NCBI GenBank assembly: GCA_019247865.1
Contig: JAFBAJ010000373.1
Coordinates: 1-8,966, forward strand
Source: Acidobacteriota bacterium
GTDB taxonomy: Bacteria; Acidobacteriota; Blastocatellia; Pyrinomonadales; Pyrinomonadaceae
Length of the DNA: 8,966 bases
Direction of reading: 5' to 3'
The notes beneath the pieces are model-generated. The model saw only the letters and a list, made by a program, of their open reading frames with translations. It was not told the origin of the DNA and did no database searches. Both the position numbers and the translations under genes were made by a program. The first letter of the stretch is position 1, and each line of letters starts with the position of its first letter. Below are positions 1 through 5,776 of this stretch, piece after piece.

Positions 1-1612
1 TTTCGACATCGAACCCGAACGTGGTCGGAACGTGCTTGACGTAATTTTCTTCGGTCGAGAGCGGCGCTCTGTCTCGCGGCTGTCCGGCACGAAAGACGAC
101 TATGCCCTGGCCGCGAAATCCTCCGCCGTCGGTCAGCACCGGCGCATTGTCGGCCGGATTGCGGCAACCGAGACTGCGCCAGTCATAACAGAAGCGATCT
201 CCAGTCGAGTAAATGCGCACACCGGCAACTGTGTTCACAGTGTCCGGGCCGTAGAGATTTCCCGTCGAGACGTAAGTGCATGGGGCTTTGATCTCAATCG
301 GCATGCCGAGAATATTGTTGACCAACGTCAGCGGGTAGGACAAATCCCCCGGATTCCCCGTCGAGTCGCCATACACCAGCGATTTCGTGACGTGCTCACA
401 CTGCGAATTGATGACCGTGATGTTGCCGGGATAGTTGGCCTGAATGAAGGTCCCGCCCGGCGTCGCGGCCGAGGTTCCGGCGAAGCTGTTGACGATCGTG
501 AACATGCCTCCGTTGTTGATGAAAAGTCCATTGCCTTTGATCGTCCCGCTCAGGGCAGGCATATCGAACACCACATGATCTATCTTCCAGTCGGTGTTGG
601 AAGTATCGACCGAGATGCCGGAGTCGTAATTGTTGGTGAACCGGCAGTGGCGAACCTCTATATAGTCGAAGTGCCAGCCGTGATTCGCGGGGCTCACGTC
701 GTGTGCGTAGATGCCGATCTTGAAATCCGAGAAGGTGACATTATCAAACAGCATATCCTGGCTCGAAAGCCCCGACGCAGGAGTGTTGCGATCTCCTGGA
801 TCGAAAGTTTTGCCCAGCGCTTCGACTCCGTACGAAGGAGTGTGGAACGGTATGTCCGATTTAAGCTCGATGTTGCGAATCACAACTCTCTGGGTACATT
901 CGCCGATCCGGAAAACGCGCGAGGCTGTAACGCCTAACCCGTTATTGAGGCGAATGCGACTCGCGTTTTTGGGCTGCCCGTAATAGTTAGCCAGGGGAGC
1001 TGAAGGAAGACTGCTCGCTCCTTCAATCACGATCCCTGAAGGAAGTGTGAAGCCTTTGAAATCGAGTTCCGCTCCGCCGACGAGATAATCGCCCTGCGGG
1101 AAATAGAGCGTGCCGCCATGTTTGGCCGCCACAAAGGCAATGGCGTTTTTGATGGCGTGCGTGTCGTTGGCGACACCGTCCCCGACGGCTCCGAAGTCCT
1201 TGACGTTATAGAATCCAGTGCCGCGAGAGTTGTAGAACCAGAGGAACGGCGTTGACTGGCCGCTGTAAGTAATTTTGTAGACTCCCTGCCCGCCCCTGAA
1301 ACACCAGTACCCGGTGTTCTGGTCGCGCGTCACGACGAGTTGGCCGTTGGTGCGCGTGATTCCAGTGCCGCTGCAAGTAGTCAATTCATTATCCGCGGGA
1401 ATGCTGCCGTCTTCCCGCGTGACCGTAATGTCTCCGCCATAATTGATCCCGCAGGTGCCGCCGTTGTCAGGCGCGTTCAGGAGCACGGAATAGCCGTCGA
1501 AGACATTGGGCAGGAGCGGGGGCGGATTCGGGTTCGGCTCCCCGGCGTCAGCCACACGACCGAACGCGACAACACACAGCAAGGTTAACGTGAGTCTCAA
1601 CACTTGTTTCAT
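1..1612 (-). CDS. Exported pectate-lyase-superfamily (right-handed beta-helix) protein, C-terminus cut by window edge
   Basis: The frame stays open from ATG at 1612 to the window edge, giving 537 residues and no stop. Residues 1-23 form a signal peptide: MKQ, a basic residue, a hydrophobic stretch, then ADA before a Gly-Glu-Pro-Asn-rich linker. Residues 40-130 are a small Cys-containing beta-rich region (C54, C80, C104) that I do not recognise. Residues 136-180 match the start of the pectate-lyase-3 family (PF12708), with NVKDFGAVGDGVANDT at 136-151 and GGTLYFPQGDYLVGG at 166-180. Short repeating beta strands with many Asn, Gly and Ile/Val follow to the end, as in a parallel beta-helix. The family includes polysaccharide lyases, hydrolases and phage-tail-like proteins, so the substrate cannot be named; the protein probably acts outside the cytoplasm on a glycan. 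Many codons end in A or T, and the gene looks less GC-rich than its neighbours. The start is fixed by a strong ribosome binding site. It appears to be transcribed separately from the aminopeptidase gene upstream. Confidence 0.9.
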   Translation of the reverse strand, partial: MKQVLRLTLTLLCVVAFGRVADAGEPNPNPPPLLPNVFDGYSVLLNAPDNGGTCGINYGGDITVTREDGSIPADNELTTCSGTGITRTNGQLVVTRDQNTGYWCFRGGQGVYKITYSGQSTPFLWFYNSRGTGFYNVKDFGAVGDGVANDTHAIKNAIAFVAAKHGGTLYFPQGDYLVGGAELDFKGFTLPSGIVIEGASSLPSAPLANYYGQPKNASRIRLNNGLGVTASRVFRIGECTQRVVIRNIELKSDIPFHTPSYGVEALGKTFDPGDRNTPASGLSSQDMLFDNVTFSDFKIGIYAHDVSPANHGWHFDYIEVRHCRFTNNYDSGISVDTSNTDWKIDHVVFDMPALSGTIKGNGLFINNGGMFTIVNSFAGTSAATPGGTFIQANYPGNITVINSQCEHVTKSLVYGDSTGNPGDLSYPLTLVNNILGMPIEIKAPCTYVSTGNLYGPDTVNTVAGVRIYSTGDRFCYDWRSLGCRNPADNAPVLTDGGGFRGQGIVVFRAGQPRDRAPLSTEENYVKHVPTTFGFDVE

Positions 1613-1618
1613 TTTTTG

Positions 1619-1626
1619 CCTCCTTT
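1619..1626 (-). promoter_or_regulatory. Strong Shine-Dalgarno sequence of the beta-helix gene
   Basis: On the minus strand AAAGGAGG lies 6 nt before the ATG at 1612. It is the best ribosome binding site in the window. It fixes the start codon, and the signal peptide that begins there supports the choice. Confidence 0.85.
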
Positions 1627-1683
1627 GGTGGGCCGCTAAGTAGATACCGTTCGGACTGTAGAGCGGTACAGGCATAGTCCGGT

Positions 1684-1716
1684 ATACAGGAAAGTGCGGT
1701 TTTTGATTCCCTGTAT
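1684..1716. repeat. Short inverted repeat in the leader of the beta-helix gene
   Basis: ATACAGG at 1684-1690 is repeated in reverse complement as CCTGTAT at 1710-1716, with a 19-nt spacer. It lies in the non-coding region upstream of the beta-helix gene and could be an operator half-site pair or a weak RNA hairpin. A 7-bp match over this distance can easily arise by chance, so this is only a note of what is seen. Confidence 0.2.
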
Positions 1717-1774
1717 GCGACGGTCAGGTGAGCGTTAAGATCAGAGGGGGAAGTTGTCTTTCGAGTGCGGTCTT

Positions 1775-1804
1775 ACATTAAAGCTGCGCTGAACAGAGTG
1801 TCAA
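1775..1804 (-). promoter_or_regulatory. Candidate promoter for the beta-helix gene
   Basis: The minus strand has a perfect -35 box, TTGACA (1799-1804), then 18 nt, then TAATGT (1775-1780), a weak -10 box. Transcription would start near 1768 and leave a leader of about 155 nt before the ATG at 1612. The box lies just beyond the inverted repeat that ends at 1811, so the aminopeptidase gene may end at the hairpin and the beta-helix gene may begin its own transcript here. The -10 box is poor, so the call is tentative. Confidence 0.3.
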
Positions 1805-1810
1805 GAAAAT

Positions 1811-1888
1811 GTTTCACGCAAAGGCGCTGGTGACGCAAAGAAGAAGTTTCAGGCTTTTCTTTGCGTCACCAGCGCCTTTGCGTGAAAC
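1811..1888. repeat. Perfect inverted repeat (32-bp arms), copy 1 of a dispersed hairpin family; possible terminator
   Basis: Arms at 1811-1842 and 1857-1888 are exact reverse complements around a 14-nt loop. From the outside inward each arm carries TCACGCAAAGGCGC, then TGGT, then GACGCAAAG. The second copy at 5685-5758 shares the two flanking blocks but has AAA in the middle. The element starts 5 nt after the stop codon of the minus-strand aminopeptidase gene. On that strand the stem is followed by ATTTTCTT, so it could end that transcript, although the T tract is short. The location in non-coding DNA and the presence of two copies within 4 kb suggest a dispersed REP- or MITE-like palindrome. 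No open reading frame is associated with it. Confidence 0.85.
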
Positions 1889-1893
1889 CGCTT

Positions 1894-3549
1894 TTATTTC
1901 ATCTCGCGCGAAGCCTTTGCCATAAATGCTTCTATGTCCTGAATGGTGCGCGGGATGGCGGCGGTCATCCATTTGACGCCGTCGGGTGCGATGAGCATGT
2001 CGTCTTCGATACGGACGCCGATGTTCTTGTACTTCTCGAAGGCCGGACGGACGGCGGCGATGAACTTTTCGTTCTCCGGCGTTTTGGGCAGATAGTCGAG
2101 CGCGTCTTCGCGGATGTAGATGCCCGGCTCGTTGGTGAAGGTCATGCCGACCTCCAGCTTTGTCGAGCGCATGCCGACATCGTGCACGTTCATCCCTAAG
2201 AAGTGCGAGTTGCCGTGCATGTACCAGATGCGGTACTGGTTCGAGCTCTTATCCGTAATCAGACCGAGCCGGAGCAGTCCGTCTTTAAGAACTTCCAGCG
2301 AAGCGTTATGGACATCGGTCAGCGTCGCGCCGGGACGCATGGCGCGCGCGGCTGCTTCCTGCGCCGCAAAGACTATGTTGTAGATGTCCGCCTGCGCGGG
2401 CGTGAACTTGCCGTTGATGGGAAACGTGCGCGTGATGTCGGCCGAGTAATGCTCGTACTCCGCGCCCACGTCCATCAGGATCAGGTCGCCCTGACGGACG
2501 CGCCCCTGCGACTCCTCATAATGCAGCGTGGTCGCGTTCGGCCCGCAACCGACGATGGACGGATAGCCCCAGTTGTCCGCGTTGCGCAGCTTGAAGGTGT
2601 AATCAACCTGCGCCTCGATCTCGTATTCCCAGGCTGAACGTCCGGCGACGGACATCGCGCGCCCCAGAGCTTCGGCCGTGATGTCCATCGCATGCTGCAT
2701 GAACTGGAGTTCCATCGGCGATTTGTGCAGGCGCAGCTCGATAAAGATCGGCCACGCATCGCGCACGCTGAAGCCGCTCGAAGTCTTTGCCCACTGCGAT
2801 GAGAAGTTCTGCTCCTGCCTGAACTCGCGGCTTTCCGTCTCGCGCGGCATCAGCAGGTAAAGCTCAGCCTCGCCCTGTCCGGCTGCGGCGTACAGAGTCT
2901 CGTAGCCGGTCGGGCGGGCGGGCGTCGCGGCGGCGTTGTTGCCGACCGCGCTGCCCTGCGGCGTCTGTGAAGCAACCGGAGCCGAGGACTTGCCGGACAT
3001 CAACAGAGCTGACGCCTGCGGGCGGTAAGGCTGGCGCGCACGCACTGCTTTCATGAAGGGCTCGAACTCGCTCGCCTCCCAGATTTCGCCGACGCCCGAA
3101 ATCCGTTGCGCCTCTTCGGGACTGTACATGTGCCCCGTCCAGGTTTCGGCCGCCGGATCGCGCCTGGGCAGAAAAAGGATCAAAGACTGCTCGGTATTGC
3201 CCGGCATCATCACGAGCGTCGCGCCCTTCTGTTTGAGACCGGTCAGGTAATAGAGATTGTTCTCCTGACGAAACTCGTAGTCGACATCGTTTGTGTAGAC
3301 GCGCGGCTCGCCGCTGAAGAGCACGAGGATGCCGGTCGGCCCGATCTTCTCCGCGACGCGGGCGCGACGCGAGTTAAATTCTGCGAGGCGTGCTTCGTCG
3401 CTGATGACCGGCGCGGGCGGTGCGAGGCGGATGACGGATGAAGCGTTCTTACTGTCCGGCTGCGAAGTCGCCAGGATCGGGAACGCGAGCGTAAGCAGAG
3501 CCAAAGTCAGCACGACCGTCCGGCGGCGCAAGGGTTTCATGAAGCTCAT
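1894..3549 (-). CDS. pepP: Exported Xaa-Pro aminopeptidase (aminopeptidase P, M24B family)
   Basis: The enzyme removes an N-terminal residue that precedes proline, using two metal ions, usually manganese. With the start at 3549 it has 551 residues. Residues 1-29 form a signal peptide (KPLRRR, then a hydrophobic core, then ATS), so it should be exported, unlike cytoplasmic E. coli PepP. The aminopeptidase P N-terminal domain spans about 50-170, with YLTGLKQKGA at 101-110. The M24 catalytic domain spans about 270-535. All five metal ligands are visible: D360 (LMDVGAE), D371 (SADITRTFP), H449 (HGNSHFLG), E474 (TNEPGIYI) and E515 (RIEDDMLI). H445 and H456 of the HGxSHxxGxxVHD motif are also present. 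Residues about 175-260 are an Ala/Ser/Thr/Pro/Gln-rich insertion that makes it longer than the roughly 440 residues of E. coli PepP. The start at 3549 was preferred to ATG codons at 3597, 3558 and 3540 because only it has GAGGAG at a good distance. It lies 44 bp after the NHL-M23 gene and may share its transcript. The gene symbol is at family level only. Confidence 0.95.
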   Translation of the reverse strand: MSFMKPLRRRTVVLTLALLTLAFPILATSQPDSKNASSVIRLAPPAPVISDEARLAEFNSRRARVAEKIGPTGILVLFSGEPRVYTNDVDYEFRQENNLYYLTGLKQKGATLVMMPGNTEQSLILFLPRRDPAAETWTGHMYSPEEAQRISGVGEIWEASEFEPFMKAVRARQPYRPQASALLMSGKSSAPVASQTPQGSAVGNNAAATPARPTGYETLYAAAGQGEAELYLLMPRETESREFRQEQNFSSQWAKTSSGFSVRDAWPIFIELRLHKSPMELQFMQHAMDITAEALGRAMSVAGRSAWEYEIEAQVDYTFKLRNADNWGYPSIVGCGPNATTLHYEESQGRVRQGDLILMDVGAEYEHYSADITRTFPINGKFTPAQADIYNIVFAAQEAAARAMRPGATLTDVHNASLEVLKDGLLRLGLITDKSSNQYRIWYMHGNSHFLGMNVHDVGMRSTKLEVGMTFTNEPGIYIREDALDYLPKTPENEKFIAAVRPAFEKYKNIGVRIEDDMLIAPDGVKWMTAAIPRTIQDIEAFMAKASREMK

Positions 3550-3558
3550 AAAAGTCAT

Positions 3559-3564
3559 CTCCTC
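3559..3564 (-). promoter_or_regulatory. Shine-Dalgarno sequence that decides the aminopeptidase start
   Basis: GAGGAG on the minus strand lies 9 nt before ATG 3549. It directly abuts ATG 3558 and lies 18 nt before ATG 3540, so 3549 is the best-placed start. The longer alternative beginning at 3597 would overlap the end of the upstream gene and add a charged stretch in front of the signal peptide. Confidence 0.7.
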
Positions 3565-3593
3565 AGAAGCTAAAATATAACGCCTTTTATCCC

Positions 3594-5672
3594 TCAACTT
3601 CCAGCCGCCATCACGCGCACGGGCGTGTCGCGGGTCGCGCGGTTACCGAAAAAGTCTTCCGCGAAGACGCGTACGATGTACTCGCCGGGCGCGAGTTTCG
3701 CAGTCGGCCAGACATCCGCCTTCGCTTCGCGGTCGCGCACAACGTTGGTGACGATGTAAGCGAAGATGGTGACGCCGGTCGCTCCGGCGCGGCTGCCCGA
3801 GGCATAAGCGAGCTGCGCCGCATCCTCATCACGCGGCAGGCTCTCGAAAGAGATGGTCGTCAAAGGCTCCGCAAAGCCCGGAGCGGGCGTGCCGTCCGAC
3901 ATCAGCACCTGATAACCCAGACGATACAGGCCGAGGCGACGGCGCGCGGCGTTGCCGTCCATCTGATCGTAAGCGCGAACGACGATTCGCACGTCGCCCG
4001 ACAGAGCGAGCCGTTCGCCCTGAGCTTTCGCGCGCAGCTCTCGCCAGGCGGAATCATAAAAGCTCACACCGTCCTTCTCTATCGTCGGCGCGACAGTGTC
4101 TTTGACGCCCGGCAGTTCGAGCGCCGCGAGCGCGTTGAACTCCTTGCCCACCGTTCCGGCGATGAGGTGCACGTGATACTGATTATTGAGCGTGCCGACG
4201 AGGTCGCCCGCCTCAAAGAGCGTCCCGCGCCGCACACGCACGCGCGTCAAACGCCCTTCGCCGTTACGCACGGCGATGAACCTCGATTCATCGATCACAC
4301 GATCATTGATGTCCCGGCCGATGCGCAGGTGTATGTAACCGAGCGTGGGAAAGCGTATGCGCTCGCGCGCAGTGCCGACATCTGCGACGGGCAGCGGATT
4401 CAGAATGCGTTCGGTGCGGACTGCGCGCACGATCTCGCCGTAAGCTCCGGGAATATCCAGACCGTTATGAAACCAGGCATCGCGTTCGCTCTCGCTCAGC
4501 TCGCCGCGTATCTCGCCGAAGGTCGCGGCGATCTCGCGCGTGCGCTCGGGCGGCTCATAAGGCCAGCGCGGAGGAACCGCGGCACGCATCTCCGCGGCCG
4601 TCTGAAAGAGCTTTGCCACGGCTTCGCCGGAGGCTTGTGCGCCGCGCTCTCTTCCCTGCCCGACGACCGCGCGCACGATCCTGTTGCCCGTGTCCGTAAA
4701 AAGAACCGTCCCGTCGGGCGCGAGCGCGATGCCGGACGGATGGTTGAGCCGCGCGCGTTCGAGCGTGCCATCCTCGAACCCTGTGCCGTTGATGCCGGTC
4801 AGCGTCCATCTTTGCGGCACAGGAGCGTTCGCGCAGACCCTCAAAGCAGAGTTCCCGGTATCCGCAAAGTAAATCCTCCCGTCCTTGTCCACGGCCACGC
4901 TGAGCGGCTGAATGGAGGGCTCGAAGATGAAACCGGCTCCGGTCAAGTCGATGGTGCTCACGCTTCCGCCGACTTCGACGCGGCGGATGCGGCCGTTGCC
5001 GGTGTCGGCGATGATGAGCGCGCCGTCCGGTGCGACGGCGAGGCCGCACGGCGTGTCGAAGCGCGCGTCCGTGCCCGCCTGCGCATCCACAAAGCCCGGC
5101 TCGCCGCCACCGGCAATCGTGCTCACGTTTCCGGCTTTATCAATCGCGCGGATGCGGTCGTTGTAGGTGTCTGCGACGAAGATCGTGCCGTCGCTTCCAA
5201 CCGCGACGCCGACCGGCGCGTTAAAGAGGGCTTCGGCGCGACTGCCGTCCAGATATCCGGCGCGACCGGCCAGGCCCGCGACCGTCTCGGTGATGCCCTT
5301 CGACGGATCAAAGCGGCGTATGACATGCGCGCCGGTCTCTGCCAGCACAATTGTTCCGTCCGGCGCGAGCGCGACCGCCGAAGGCGTCTCCAGATTTTCT
5401 GCGACCACGCTCGCGCTCCCGTCGCGTTTGAGACGCCAGAGCTTGCCCGCGTCTCCGTCCGTGACATAGACGGTCGCGTCCAACGCGACGGCGAGGCCGA
5501 ACGGCTCCGTGAAGCGCACGCCGTCGCCGCCCGCGCCCGCGATGGTGAAAACCATGCTCAGCGGAGCAGGCGGCGCAGGCTGCCGGTAGCGTAGATAGAC
5601 AAAGCCCGCACAGGCGGCCGCGATGAAGATAATAAGAGCGACGAGAGCTACGCGAAAGGGTTTGATGCGCAT
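3594..5672 (-). CDS. Membrane-anchored NHL-repeat propeller fused to a divergent LytM/M23 peptidase-like domain
   Basis: The product has 692 residues from ATG 5672. Residues about 7-28 form a hydrophobic signal anchor. C21 follows AAA but lacks a convincing lipobox, so a lipoprotein is possible but less likely. Six NHL repeats follow at about 54-81, 94-121, 150-177, 205-232, 255-280 and 309-336, each with a core like P-x-G-hydrophobic-A-hydrophobic-x-x-D-G and ADTGN-R-I-R. Six repeats suit a six-bladed beta-propeller. Residues about 370-510 resemble a LytM (M23) domain. It has TFGEIRGE at 384-391, HNGLD at 402-406 (HxxxD), YIHL at 446-449, FEAGDLVGTL at 486-495 and HVH at 500-502 (HxH). In M23 enzymes these His and Asp residues bind zinc and serve catalysis, so activity is possible but the domain is divergent. 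Residues about 530-690 are a beta-rich C-terminal region with Ig-like character. The product probably sits on the outer face of the inner membrane. The frame extends back to ATG 5720, but those 16 extra codons lie largely inside the inverted repeat. Confidence 0.85.
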   Translation of the reverse strand: MRIKPFRVALVALIIFIAAACAGFVYLRYRQPAPPAPLSMVFTIAGAGGDGVRFTEPFGLAVALDATVYVTDGDAGKLWRLKRDGSASVVAENLETPSAVALAPDGTIVLAETGAHVIRRFDPSKGITETVAGLAGRAGYLDGSRAEALFNAPVGVAVGSDGTIFVADTYNDRIRAIDKAGNVSTIAGGGEPGFVDAQAGTDARFDTPCGLAVAPDGALIIADTGNGRIRRVEVGGSVSTIDLTGAGFIFEPSIQPLSVAVDKDGRIYFADTGNSALRVCANAPVPQRWTLTGINGTGFEDGTLERARLNHPSGIALAPDGTVLFTDTGNRIVRAVVGQGRERGAQASGEAVAKLFQTAAEMRAAVPPRWPYEPPERTREIAATFGEIRGELSESERDAWFHNGLDIPGAYGEIVRAVRTERILNPLPVADVGTARERIRFPTLGYIHLRIGRDINDRVIDESRFIAVRNGEGRLTRVRVRRGTLFEAGDLVGTLNNQYHVHLIAGTVGKEFNALAALELPGVKDTVAPTIEKDGVSFYDSAWRELRAKAQGERLALSGDVRIVVRAYDQMDGNAARRRLGLYRLGYQVLMSDGTPAPGFAEPLTTISFESLPRDEDAAQLAYASGSRAGATGVTIFAYIVTNVVRDREAKADVWPTAKLAPGEYIVRVFAEDFFGNRATRDTPVRVMAAGS

Positions 5673-5684
5673 GCTCAGGAAATA

Positions 5685-5758
5685 TCTCACGCAAAGGCGC
5701 AAAGACGCAAAGGAAAGCAACGAGCTCTTTCTTTGCGTCTTTGCGCCTTTGCGTGAGA
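5685..5758. repeat. Inverted repeat (28-bp perfect arms plus 4 bp), copy 2 of the hairpin family, in a divergent intergenic region
   Basis: Arms at 5685-5712 and 5731-5758 are exact reverse complements. A single extra G at 5713 is followed by four more pairs (5714-5717 with 5727-5730). Each arm contains three tandem 8-mers: ACGCAAAG, GCGCAAAG, ACGCAAAG. The outer block TCACGCAAAGGCGC and inner block GACGCAAAG are shared with the copy at 1811-1888. The element fills most of the 99 bp between the divergent starts at 5672 and 5772. Promoters of both genes must therefore lie within it, at its edges, or inside the genes. The copy is at a 5' end, whereas the other is at a 3' end, so termination cannot be the general role of the family. 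Confidence 0.85.
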
Positions 5759-5776
5759 CCGCCTTCGGCGTATGCT
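5749..5776 (+). promoter_or_regulatory. Candidate promoter for the UPF0182 gene, possibly giving a leaderless mRNA
   Basis: TATGCT at 5771-5776 matches the TANNNT form of a -10 box and ends 7 nt before ATG 5784. TTGCGT at 5749-5754, 16 nt upstream, is a weak -35 box and belongs to the right arm of the inverted repeat. Neither candidate start codon (5772 or 5784) has a Shine-Dalgarno sequence. Transcription beginning at or near ATG 5784 would explain that. The evidence is limited to short matches. Confidence 0.2.

Noticed and set aside
32..937. Long plus-strand open frame of 301 codons
   Set aside because: It is antisense to the beta-helix gene, whose minus-strand frame has a signal peptide, a strong ribosome binding site and recognisable family motifs. 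The plus-strand translation has no domain character.
1811..1888. The inverted repeat considered as terminal repeats of an insertion sequence
   Set aside because: The arms are separated by only 14 nt with no coding capacity, and I see no clear target-site duplication next to them.
3565..3593. TATATT between the NHL-M23 and aminopeptidase genes considered as a -10 box
   Set aside because: No -35-like sequence lies at a suitable distance; TTGAGG is only 12 nt upstream. An internal promoter is possible but not supported.
4167..5594. Plus-strand open frame of 475 codons
   Set aside because: It is antisense to the NHL-M23 gene. Its repetitive Ala/Arg/Asp-rich translation mirrors the NHL repeats on the other strand and shows no motif of its own.
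5691..5752. CGCAAAG tandem units considered as a CRISPR array
   Set aside because: The units are 8 bp, directly adjacent with no spacers, and arranged as two inverted arms; no cas gene is in the window.
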